NCBI RefSeq assembly: GCF_000220395.1
Contig: NW_004085940.1
Span: 1-64,000, forward strand
DNA length: 64,000 bases
From: Ichthyophthirius multifiliis
Lineage: Eukaryota; Ciliophora; Oligohymenophorea; Hymenostomatida
Direction: 5' to 3'
Part shown: piece by piece, positions 50,955-61,202 of the stretch
How positions within the stretch are numbered: the first letter of the stretch is position 1
Layout of the letters: every line of letters begins with the position of its first letter
Made by a program: the position numbers and the translations under genes
Notes under the pieces: model-generated
Told to the model about the DNA's origin: nothing
Seen by the model: the letters and a program-made list of their open reading frames with translations, nothing else
Databases searched by the model: none

Positions 50955-51819
50955 TTTTTTTATTTTTTCTGTAATATAAACTTTTTATACTTTAATAATT
51001 TTGTAATTATTAATCATTTTTTTTATTACTATAAGCTTTTTTATATTCTTTAGTATAATATCTAGTATTATTTTTTGCATTATAAGTAACTATATTAGGT
51101 CCTTAATTAAAATTTATAATTGGAAACTTGTTATCACTAAGATATTTACTTTATTATTACAAATATATTTATAATTATAATTTTTATTTTTAATTAAAAA
51201 TAATCTCATTTTTTGTTAAAAATTATATTTTTTGGTTATAAATTACATTTTTTTACTATTAGAATCTTTTTTATTATTTCTAATTTTTATTTAATTCTAC
51301 TTAATATAATTAAATACTTATTTATTATTATTTTCTCAATAAACTTTCCTATTATTTTAATTATCTTTCAAAACCCCAATTAGGACAAACCACTCTTCTT
51401 TTATTTTTTACAAAATCTAAACTTTCTTAAAATCCCAAATTTTTTTTTAAATTATAGAATATACCACAAATGTTGCACTTCTACTAATCCTGCTGCACAA
51501 TGAACTATAACATTTCCTTTTTTAATCCTTAATCAATATCATTATATATCTAATTAAAAAATTAAGATAAATTTTGACTTTAATGATCTAAAATATTATA
51601 TTTTTTATGATTTATTTATTCTTTAAGATTATATTATATCCCTAAACCAATTGATATTGTTATAACAGTATTTATCTATTTTTCTTTTAAAGTTTAAGTA
51701 TCTAAAGCTGATGTAAAATCTCCTAAAAATAATGCTCATTGACCATTTTGGGTATTTTCTTCTAAAATTTTGTTCATAGATTTGTAATATTATGTAAAAC
51801 AGTTAATATCAAAAAACAT
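50955..51819 (-). pseudogene. Dual-specificity phosphatase with disrupted frame
   Basis: The - strand carries a dual-specificity phosphatase: ALFLGDFTSALDTQTLKEKQ, INTVITISIGLG, then the P-loop region NVIVHCAAGLSRSATF (HCxxGxSR, catalytic Cys) and ESLDFVKNKRRVVCPNWGF. ATG 51819 (MFFDINCFTQYYKSMNK) starts a frame with a TGA at about 51756, just before the phosphatase core. Three further one-base shifts are needed: in an A6 run before NVIVHC, inside the P-loop (GL-SR), and in a T4 run after it. All are deletions relative to the conserved protein, two of them in homopolymers. It is therefore either a recent pseudogene or a gene in a poorly sequenced patch. The C-terminal 150 residues are Gln/Asn/Lys-rich; the stop position is not certain. 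It would dephosphorylate MAP kinases or similar substrates if intact. Confidence 0.6.
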
Positions 51820-51885
51820 ATTTTTTTGTTTATATAGTTAAAATATATCATACACATATTTAATTTAATATAAAAAAATAAAGAT

Positions 51886-51940
51886 ATAATATAATATAAT
51901 ATAATATAATATAATATAATATAATATAATATAATATAAT
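51886..51940. repeat. Pentanucleotide tandem repeat (ATAAT)n
   Basis: About eleven perfect copies of a 5-base unit lie in the gap between the phosphatase and the 3' end of the acidic coiled-coil gene. It is the only clear pentanucleotide array in the window. Confidence 0.92.
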
Positions 51941-51998
51941 TTTGTTGCATTTTTTTTTTTTATTTAAAAATATAATGAAGTTATAAAAAAAATATAAT

Positions 51999-53606
51999 TC
52001 ATTCAATATAATCTTATTAATTTTATTATTAATTTTAATTATCATTAAAATATTGATTTAATTATTGTTCATTTTGATTTAATTCTTCTTCATTCTGATT
52101 TAATTCTTCTTCGTTTTGATTTTATTCTTTTAATACTATTAATTATTATAATTCTTTATATATATATTAAAAAAAATTATAAATGAAATAATTATTTTTT
52201 TATTTTATTTTAAAAAAAAAAAAACTCTAATTTTAATCATAACTATTTTAAGAATTTAACTCATTAATATAATAATCATCATTTTTTATTTCCTCAAAAT
52301 CATCTTCTTCTTCATTTGAAGATAAACTACTTTCTTAATAAATTTACTATTATTGTTAAAGTTTTTTTAATTTTTTATCACTACTATCATTTTTATTTAC
52401 AAAAAAATCTTCATCTTCTTCACTACATAATTCTTCATCAGCATTCTATTTTTTTTTTTTACTAAAAATATTTTTTTATACATTTTATTCATCATTCCTA
52501 TATTTTTTTTCTAATTATTTTTATAAATATTACATTTCTTCGAATTTAAAACCTAAAATTTAATCTGTAATATCAAATTTGAAAATATTATTATCATCTT
52601 AAACAACTTCTTCTTAATTTTTTGGAATATGACTTTTTTCTATATCAACTAATTAGTTCTCCATCTAATTTAAAAACTTAAGTATTTTAATTAATTATTT
52701 ATTTTGACTTAATAAGGTTTTAATTTATTTTTTTATTGTGATTTGTAAATTCTTATATTCTTTAATACTTGGACCTTAAATACTTTCTAAATTCTCGTTT
52801 ACCTTTATTAATACTTGGAGTTTTCCTTACATTATTTTTTTCTAATATTACCCACATTTATTTGTAAAGCTTGAACTTAGTTTATATACAGAATCCACTT
52901 CTTTAAAATAATCTCTCATGCTTTTTTCTATTGAGGATATTATTATTTTCTAAAAGAAATTTTTATTTAATAAATTAAAATTATTAATCATATATTGCTT
53001 ATATTATTAAAAATGTTATTCACATTAAAAATCGGAAATTCCTTTTGACATTTTTTCATTTATTTTTTATTCTATTATATATTCCATATTATCTATTAAT
53101 CTTTTGCATTTATTCATTAATGGTTCCATATATTAATCAAATAAAATTTCAAGTAATTACAGAAAGTACTCTTTTTAGCAAAATATTTAGTTCTTTTCTA
53201 TATATGCTTTATTAAATTTATCAAAATCAAAATTTAGTTATTGTGGAATTATTTATTGTTCATCCTTTTGTAATTAATCTGTCTGTTCATTATTATTTAT
53301 AGTAAATTATATATTTTCGAATTTTTATTGTAAATTAAATAATTGTTATTCGATAGTTTTAGTTTCTTGCTTTTGATAAAAATCGTTATTGTTAGACATG
53401 TATAGTTAAATATAATCTTATTATGGTAGAAATTCTTAATTTTTTACTATTAATTTCTTCTTTTTTTTTAATATTGGAAGGTTTTATTAAACGATTTCTT
53501 CCAAATTTTGCTAATTTGTATTATCAATGGTTTTTTATATATGCTATTATTGATATTTTTATTGTAAAGACTCTCCTAAACAAGGAGGAATATCACTTTT
53601 ATTCAT
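51999..53606 (-). CDS. Acidic coiled-coil hypothetical protein (535 aa)
   Basis: A frame of 536 codons runs from ATG 53606 (MNKSDIPPCLGESLQQKY) to TGA 51999-52001 without interruption. The product is helical with coils (QQLFNLQQKFENIQFT, LESIQGPSIKEYKNL, NKQLIKILKFLNQMENQLVD) and an acidic stretch (ADEELCSEEDEDFF, SSNEEEDDFEEIKNDDYY). Near the end is a tandem heptad repeat, NQNEEEL-NQNEEEL-NQNEQQL (52050-52130). A segment of about 72 bases before it (about 52155-52230, starting GTTTTTT and ending AAAG) reads as Phe/Asn-rich noise and is probably an intron whose length keeps the frame. Another Met (53399, MSNNNDFYQKQ) lies downstream, but the upstream 69 codons are Gln/Pro/Lys-rich and protein-like, so I take the longer form. 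I recognise no family. The 5' end faces the 3' end of the kinesin gene, 269 bp away. Confidence 0.75.
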
Positions 53607-53874
53607 TTTTTATTAAAATTAAATTAAAAAGGATTAAAAATTATATAAATAATATATAAACATATTTTAATTATTCTATTTGATATATTTATATTTAATA
53701 TTTTAAAAGAAATTTATTATATTTAAAATTAAGTAAATATTTTTTTTTAAATAATAATAAATATTTAATACCTTTATATTAATAAATAAATAGAATTTAA
53801 TTATGAAATCAATAAAAGTTTTTAAATTAATTTATAAAACCTTAATTAATTTAATTTTTTAATTATCTATAAAA

Positions 53875-53964
53875 TCAAACTAGTAATCTTTAAGATTATA
53901 TAATTATTAATTATTAATAAAATTTATAATATTATTTTTTAAAAATATTTTCTGAATTTTTAAA

Positions 53965-54003
<39 letters not shown>

Positions 54004-57000
54004 AATTATTTAACTATTATTATTTTTATACTATTATTACTTTTATTAATTTCATTTATATTTGAATTATTATAGATATTAAATTTATAATCACTTATTC
54101 TACTAAAACTTTTTGAAATTTCTTAAAATGAAGATTAATTATTAAATTTATATTCTTATTCTTTTATATCAACTTAAGGCTATATATTTTAATCTTTAAC
54201 ATTATAATATTAATTATTTTTCATATAATTTTAAATATTTTAATTTTATAAAAAGTTTTCATTTTTATTTTACTTTTTATTATTTTCGTAATAATTATTT
54301 ATCATTTAATTACTTGTTTTATATATATTATATTTATTATTGTTTACGGTTTTTTAATTTTATTAATCTTTATTTTGTTAATTTTCCTTATCTTAATTTT
54401 TATTATCTGAAAATTTTATACTTAGAATATTTTATAATGGATTATTATTTTATGTTTTTTAAAAAGTATTTATACTTTCTTATACCTTATTTATATTTTC
54501 TAAATTAATTTATTATAAAGGTTAATTATTTTGTTATTTTTTAATATCAAAATCTTTGTTATTTTTTTCCTATAATTATTGCATAGATAATTAATTACAT
54601 GATTTAGATGCTTTAGTTTTATTTTAAATTTATTTTTAAGATATATTATCATTAAAATAATTTTAATTATTATTATTCATATATACTAAATCTTTAATTT
54701 ATTAATTAAAATTTTATTTATTTATTTTTAAAGACTATATTATTTCTTAGAAATAATCCTTTTATTATTTCATTTATAAAATATTAATTTTTTTTTATTC
54801 TTCCTTTATTAATTTTTCTATTTCGTTTTATTGTTTGGTAAGTTTTTATTTTATTTTGTTTTCAATTAAACTGTAATTTTTATTAAAAAAATTAGTTTTA
54901 TTATCATTTTTTTTTTTATCTGTCTTTTATTTTATCATTTATTTTAAATACCAACTGAATGTTTAATATTTCTCTTCAAAAATTTAGCTCCTTCTCCTTA
55001 TTTCTTGATTTTTTTAATTACTTGAGTTTTCAAGTTTTTCCTATATATTATTTATACTTATTTAAGATGGAGTTTTTCTCATTTTAATTTTTAATTTTTA
55101 ATTATTTTGCGCATCTTAATCACTTGTACTACTTTGAAGTTAATTTTAGGATTATATTTATTGCTTTTCTTTATACTATATGCTTTTTTATGTATTATTG
55201 CTATTATTTTCTTCACTTTATTATTAACTTTAATAAACTTACTTTAAAGAACGTATTTTATTAAAAAGCTCATGTGTATCTTCCTCTAATTTTTCTAAAT
55301 CTTTTAGATTTAAATTTGTGATATCTGAGTCTCTTATACTTTAGAATAAATTTATTTATTTAACAAGCAAGTTATTTTATGAGTTACTATTTTTTTATTG
55401 GCCCTATTTTTTATTTATATTAATTATTATTTGACTTCATTATAATAAAATTTTACATATTATTATTAATTTAAAATTTTTATACTAAGATTATTTTCTT
55501 TTTCATTATTTTACTAAACTACAAGTATTTTTAATATAAAATAATTTATATTTACAATAATTATTTTTTACTTAAATTCTATTAATTATTTTCATTTAGT
55601 TTTTAACTTAAATTAATTAAAGAGTTATTGTTTTATTTACTTTATTATTATTTATTAAATATCTATATTTTTTTTGTATAAAGAGAGAAAATTAATATTT
55701 TATAAAATACTTTTATTAATCCAACATTTTCAATACAAATGTAATCCTAATTTTTAAAGCTTATATTATCTTATTTGTTAGAAAATTCATCAATTTAAAC
55801 CTAATTTAATCCATCTTCATTTTTAAGTCTTTATTAGATATTATTTTTTTAATTGACTAAATTTTAAATAGTTTAAAGAAGTTTTTAAGAATCAGCTTTA
55901 CTTTAATCTTTTTCTTCCTCCAATTCCCTTATTCTTTTTTCATATTCTTTAATAATGTTTCTCAAATAATCATTATTTAATTCTTAAGCAATATTTTTTT
56001 ATACCAAATTTTATATTTTCTTTGCATTCAAACCAAACCTTAAAGTGCTTAGACTTTAATCAATTTAACTTAAACAAGGATTTATACATAAAATAATTGC
56101 AGTTCGACTATTTCCACCTAAAGAACTTTTAAGCAACTTTGTTAAAGGGCTGTTTCTATAAGGGATATGGACGTCATTTTTTCTCTAACTTTTAAGGTTT
56201 ATTACTTATGTTAAGAAAAATAGACTCTTATTTATTGTTTTACTTTCATTTTATTTATCTCTTACTATATTATTTAAAAGACTATTTCCTTCTAAAAAAT
56301 TTGATTTATTTTATTATAAAGTTTCTAATCTTTCACTACCTGCTAAATCAACAAAGTTCTTCTTTTTTATTTTTTATTTTTTTGGAAAAATAAAATAAAA
56401 TAAATTATTACTAAAATTGATTCTGTAATTTCAGTTTCGGCTTAAAAATTTTTAGGCATTTATCTTATATACTATATTTAAATAATAATTTTATATTTCT
56501 TTTTAAATAAATATTTTTTTTTACAAGCATGAATATAGCATGAGATCTGGAAGAAATATGATTCATTACAGTTTATGCATAATGCTTATTTTTTTCTCCT
56601 TTTATTAAAACTTCTTAAATATCTTAAAGAGAGTTTATTATTTATTCACATGCTCCTTTTACAAAAAATTCTTTCTTTTATTTTGTTTTTTTAGGTTTTT
56701 AATATTTTATATTTTTTAATTATATACATTTTAACTTTCTCCTATAAATAATTATTCTTAAAAATGTTATTAAATAGTTAATAAATCATATATTTAGTCA
56801 TTATAAATTTCTATATATGAACATTTTAACATAAAATGAGTATTAGTTTACTTTTATAATTAAAAAAATAAATATATTTAATTTATATTATTTTTTTAAA
56901 AAACCTCTTCTACTTAATTAAAGATATCTTACATTGACAAATTCAGTATTCCGAATTTATTACTTATAAGAGATAAATTATTCAAATTATTTTATACATA

Positions 57001-57640
57001 AGATATTTAATTAAATTATTTTTCTAGTTGTTAATTTTATTCTTAATTTTAATATTTTTAAAATAGTTTTTTATTCATTATATTAAAAGATTAACTTCTT
57101 TTTTAATTCAATGAATTATTCATAAGACTTCTTTACTCAAGTGAATATACATCTTATTATTTTGAAATATTTTAATAAAAACATTTATTATTAAAACTAT
57201 TATTTCTACAGTATTTTTACATTTAATTTTAATTCTCAAATTGTTATTCGAACTCATATCCCATCATAGTAAATGTTTTTCCACTTCCAGTTTATCCGTA
57301 CATAAATATAGTGCCATTAATACCTTATAAACTTGATAAAACAATATTCTTAACCGCCTTATTATAAATTTATTGATTACTATCATCTTAATCAAAGCAT
57401 TTATCTTTATTAAACAAAAAGTTATGTTAATACAAACAATATATATATTTATTTATTTTTACTATAAATAAATTATGATTTTTATTAAATTGACATTCTT
57501 TTTACACATGCTAAATCGTAATATTATTATATTAGTTATACTGAATCTTCATTTTGCTTTTCCCAAATTATTTTTTCGTTTTTGTCTGTTTCTTGCTTAT
57601 TAATAGGTCTGATTCTAATATAAACATTTATATTTTCCAT
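53875..57640 (-). CDS. N-terminal motor kinesin
   Basis: This is a plus-end-type kinesin of about 1,100 aa that uses ATP to move along microtubules. ATG 57640 starts directly in the motor ([16 protein letters not shown]). Motifs in order are the P-loop [20 protein letters not shown], switch [14 protein letters not shown], switch [29 protein letters not shown] and [14 protein letters not shown] at the neck. The NGTIFxYGQTxSGKTxTMMG form and short N-terminus are like kinesin-7 (CENP-E) and kinesin-12 (KIF15). The stalk begins with [19 protein letters not shown] and continues as Asn/Gln-rich coiled sequence to TGA 53875-53877. Several short introns interrupt the motor. The tail has an AAT tract at about 53968-54002 where a one-base change moves the frame from Ile to Asn; the Asn reading gives the stop used here. 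Spindle or ciliary transport are both possible. Confidence 0.85.
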
Positions 57641-58007
57641 TTTTTTTTTTTCTATAATTTTTATATAAGTATATTTGAATTTTAATTAAAAAATTGAAGT
57701 TAAAAAATATATAAATAAACGATATTTATAATTAATAAAAAAAAAATATATATTTATTTTAAAAATAATAATTAGATTTTTAATATATGTATTATTTTTT
57801 TCCTTAAAAAAATTATAAATATTAAATTAAAATTAAATAAAAATACATATTAAAAAATTTATAATTTATCTAATATCATCATATTTTATTATTTTATAAA
57901 TCAATAATAATAATTATATATATATATTTTTTATTAAAGCTAAAATAAATAAATATATAAAATTTTATAAAATTTATTTATTTAAATGTTATGTAATAAA
58001 ATATAAA
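57641..58007. other. AT-rich intergenic region between - strand genes
   Basis: The gap holds the upstream region of the kinesin and the 3' flank of the Asn-rich gene. No gene is seen. Confidence 0.6.
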
Positions 58008-58962
58008 TCAATTTATTTTTTCTTCTTCAGTTTTAAATTTATTTTAGATGCTTTTAAAAAAATGTTTTTTAATATTTTTAATTGTATCAAATTTATTTTA
58101 TTATAAATCAAATTCATTGTTATTATAAGCATTAATATTAGATGAAGAGTTACTATTTTTTTTCTAAACAGCTGAACATTAGTTATGTTTATGATATATC
58201 ATTTAATTGTTTTTAAGAATATTTAAGGGTGAATTGTATTTTTAATTAATAGAATAATTCAAAATATTTTTATAATTTATTTTTTATTAATAGTTTATAT
58301 ATTATTACTCTTATAAATTATTTATTTCAGTTTAATTTTTTCTTAAAAAATCAAGATTTTAAGTTTATATTCTTTATGTTTAATTTTTAAAATATTTAGG
58401 TGTGTAATTACTTTTACAAATAAAAGGCTCGAAAGTATTATTAGAATTACTAAAATTACTATTATTATTATCTTTCATAATTTAAGTACTTTTATTATTT
58501 TATATATAAAACTTATTGTTTGTGTCTGTTTTTGTATTTGACTTTAAATTATAAATTCTTTATTCGATTTTATCAAATGCATTAGGAATTTTTTTATTAT
58601 TTTCATTATTTTCGCATTTTATTTAGGTTTTTAATTAAAGTTTATTTAATTTACTTAAAGGGCTTAAACTTATGTATTTCTAATTTTATAAATAAGCATT
58701 TGAGTTATTTGTGTTATTAAAGTTTTTAAAATCATTTTGCTAAAAAATTTCTTATTCTGAAATTTCAAATTATTAGATTTCAGATTTGTATTTTTATATA
58801 TGAGTATTATTTTCTTCAGTTAAATTATTGTTACAATAATTAATAGAAACTGTTTAAACTGGATTAGAATTTGAATTTAGCGATAGTATAGTGTTTTTAA
58901 TATTTTTAATGTTCTATAATCCTGATGAATTAACTTATTATTAAATTTTATTATTATTATTA

Positions 58963-59014
<52 letters not shown>

Positions 59015-59453
59015 GTTTTCATATATATATTGTCCTATTTTAATCTTTTTTATATGCAATATTTTCTGTACTTTTATTATTTAACTAAAATTAATTAAGA
59101 TTTATGTCTTATATTTATTTTTTCAAGCTATAAACATTAGATACATGAAAGAAATTAAAATTATCTTTTCTTTAATAATATTATTTTATTAATTAATATT
59201 TTATTAAATTTATTATTAATTATCTTTTTGCTTTTGATTTTTTAAATCTTCTTTTTTTCTTAAAAAGAACATTTTTATATAAAATTTAAGCATTTTTCTG
59301 ACTTACTTTCTTTTAAAAATTCAAATGAGTCTATATTTAAATCATTACAGCTTTCTATAACAACTTCTTAATTATCTATAAAATCTAAAATATTATTATT
59401 GAAATTAATATTTTTATTATTTTATTTATTATTAATAATATGATTATTACAAC

Positions 59454-59516
<63 letters not shown>

Positions 59517-60990
59517 CTTTATTTATATTATCCTTATTTATATTATTATTATTTTTTTAATTTTTTTTATATATCTCTATTTTATTAATATTAGTATTAT
59601 TATTATCTTTATTTTTTGCTCTTTTATTTTAATTTATAACATTTTTTAACATTTATATTATTTGTTATTTTAATTCTAATTTATTTTTATTTATTTTTTC
59701 TTTTTCTAATAAAATATAGTATTATTTTATCCATATATCTTATGATTCTTTTTTTAATTTTAATTCTTTTTTATTTTTTTCTGTTTCTATATTTTTAATT
59801 GTTAATTCTTTTTCCATCTTTTATATTTTTACTTATTATTAATTTTATATTTATTCATAATTTTAGATAATTTTATTTTATTAAACAATATTTTTTTCTT
59901 TTTCATTTATTAATAATTATTTCTTTTCTAATTCTTCTTTTAAATTTTTTATTTCTAATTCTTATTAGCTTTTTTAATTTTTTAATAACTAATGCAAATT
60001 TAAATTTTCCTTTTATAAATTTTCAATTAAATTTTCAAATTTATCTATTTTTTAGTTTTAATATTATATTTATTTCTTCATTTAAAATCCATTTTCTTAT
60101 TCGCTTTTTAATAATTAATTTACTTACATATAATTATTTTCTAATTATATATTTCTCTATGTAATTTCTTCAATTTTAATATCATATTACTATATTTCTT
60201 ATTTACATTAACATTTTTTATTTTTTTTTATTTTTTTTTTATTATTTTTCCTCTCTTGACTATTAGGTATTATTACATTCATTTCTAATTATAGCCTGAG
60301 TTAATCTAAATATAATTCAGATGCTTTACTTACATTATTATTACTTTAATTAAAAATATTTTGAATTGTATTACTATTTCTAATGCAATTTTATTAAGAA
60401 TTATAATCTGAAAATGTATTTATTGTTTATTGATCTTATTCTGTTTTTAAACATGAATTGTTTTGATTTGATTCTTATTATTGAGAAATATTATTATTTT
60501 CATCATATGATTAGTTTTCTTATTAAGATGTTTAGTTATTATTACTGTCGTTACTTATTATGTTATTTTATTTAATTAATAATAAATTGATTTAGCTTAA
60601 ATTTTAAGTATTTATTAAATTAGATGTATGTGTATCTTAATTAAATTTATCTATATCTTTATTTAATTAAATTTATTATTACTATTAATTTAATTCAATT
60701 TCCGTTTCGATTAATTTATTATTATTATTATTTAATTAAAATATAGTTTTATTATCTTATTATTTTTATTATTATAAATTAAATGAATTCTTCACATAAT
60801 TTAATTATTAATCTTAATTATTTTCTAAAAATTCTAGTTTAGAAATTTAATTTTTATTTAGATTTTATTTTAATATTTATTAATTTAGTATTTAAGGATT
60901 ACTTTATAATTATATATAATTTTTTTAATCAGTATCTTTTATATTATTGCTTATTTAATTAATTTTTTAATATTAAAATTAACTTTCTTA
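58008..60990 (-). CDS. Asn/Gln-rich coiled-coil protein
   Basis: The - strand frame is open over about 950 codons. The N-terminal third is polar and Asn/Gln/Ser-rich (NQDQQLNYVKNSFNLQQQKQ, ISNDSNNNQTSQQENQSYDE). It is followed by a Cys pair (KKCQCKQ) and a long regular coil: NLHQLLKNQKSQQELEIKNL followed by KEELEKKQLLINEKEKN. AAT tracts at 59457-59516 and 58948-59014 encode polyAsn. Between them lies NILDFIDNQEVVIESCNDLN followed by IDSFEFLKESKSEK. The C-terminus is NKFDTIKNIKKHFFKSIQNK with TGA at 58008-58010. No convincing ATG is found at the 5' end. The first exon may be near 61060 (MFNKTIIRHNFIHYF) across a short intron. I do not recognise a family; a cytoskeletal or scaffold role would be a guess. 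Confidence 0.6.
58948..59014 (-). repeat. ATT tract (polyAsn on coding strand)
   Basis: About 22 trinucleotide units, one GTT among them, encode Asn or another residue depending on the frame inside the Asn-rich coiled-coil gene. Confidence 0.85.
59457..59516 (-). repeat. ATT tract (polyAsn on coding strand)
   Basis: About 20 perfect trinucleotide units read as AAT on the coding strand, in frame with the coil that precedes it (NKDNINKDNN). Confidence 0.88.
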
Positions 60991-61084
60991 TTTTTATAAT
61001 TCAAAAAATAATGAATAAAATTATGGCGAATTATAGTTTTGTTAAACATTTTATAAAATATTATCTTATAAAAAAGAAATATCC

Positions 61085-61154
61085 TCAAATTATATATTTT
61101 GATTATTTTAATTTTATTCTATTACTGATTATTATAAAAATTATGAATTTTGTA

Positions 61155-61202
<48 letters not shown>

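Noticed and set aside
53423-53683. A plus-strand frame that looks like a small two-helix membrane protein (MVEILNFLLLISSFFL...)
   Set aside because: It is exactly antisense to the N-terminal codons of the 535-aa minus-strand protein, which are Gln/Pro/Lys-rich and in frame with it. The hydrophobic look comes from reverse-complemented Gln and Lys codons.
58877-59649. Poly-Ile frames across ATT tracts on both strands
   Set aside because: They are frame shadows of polyAsn tracts in the Asn-rich coiled-coil gene and have no flanking protein-like sequence.
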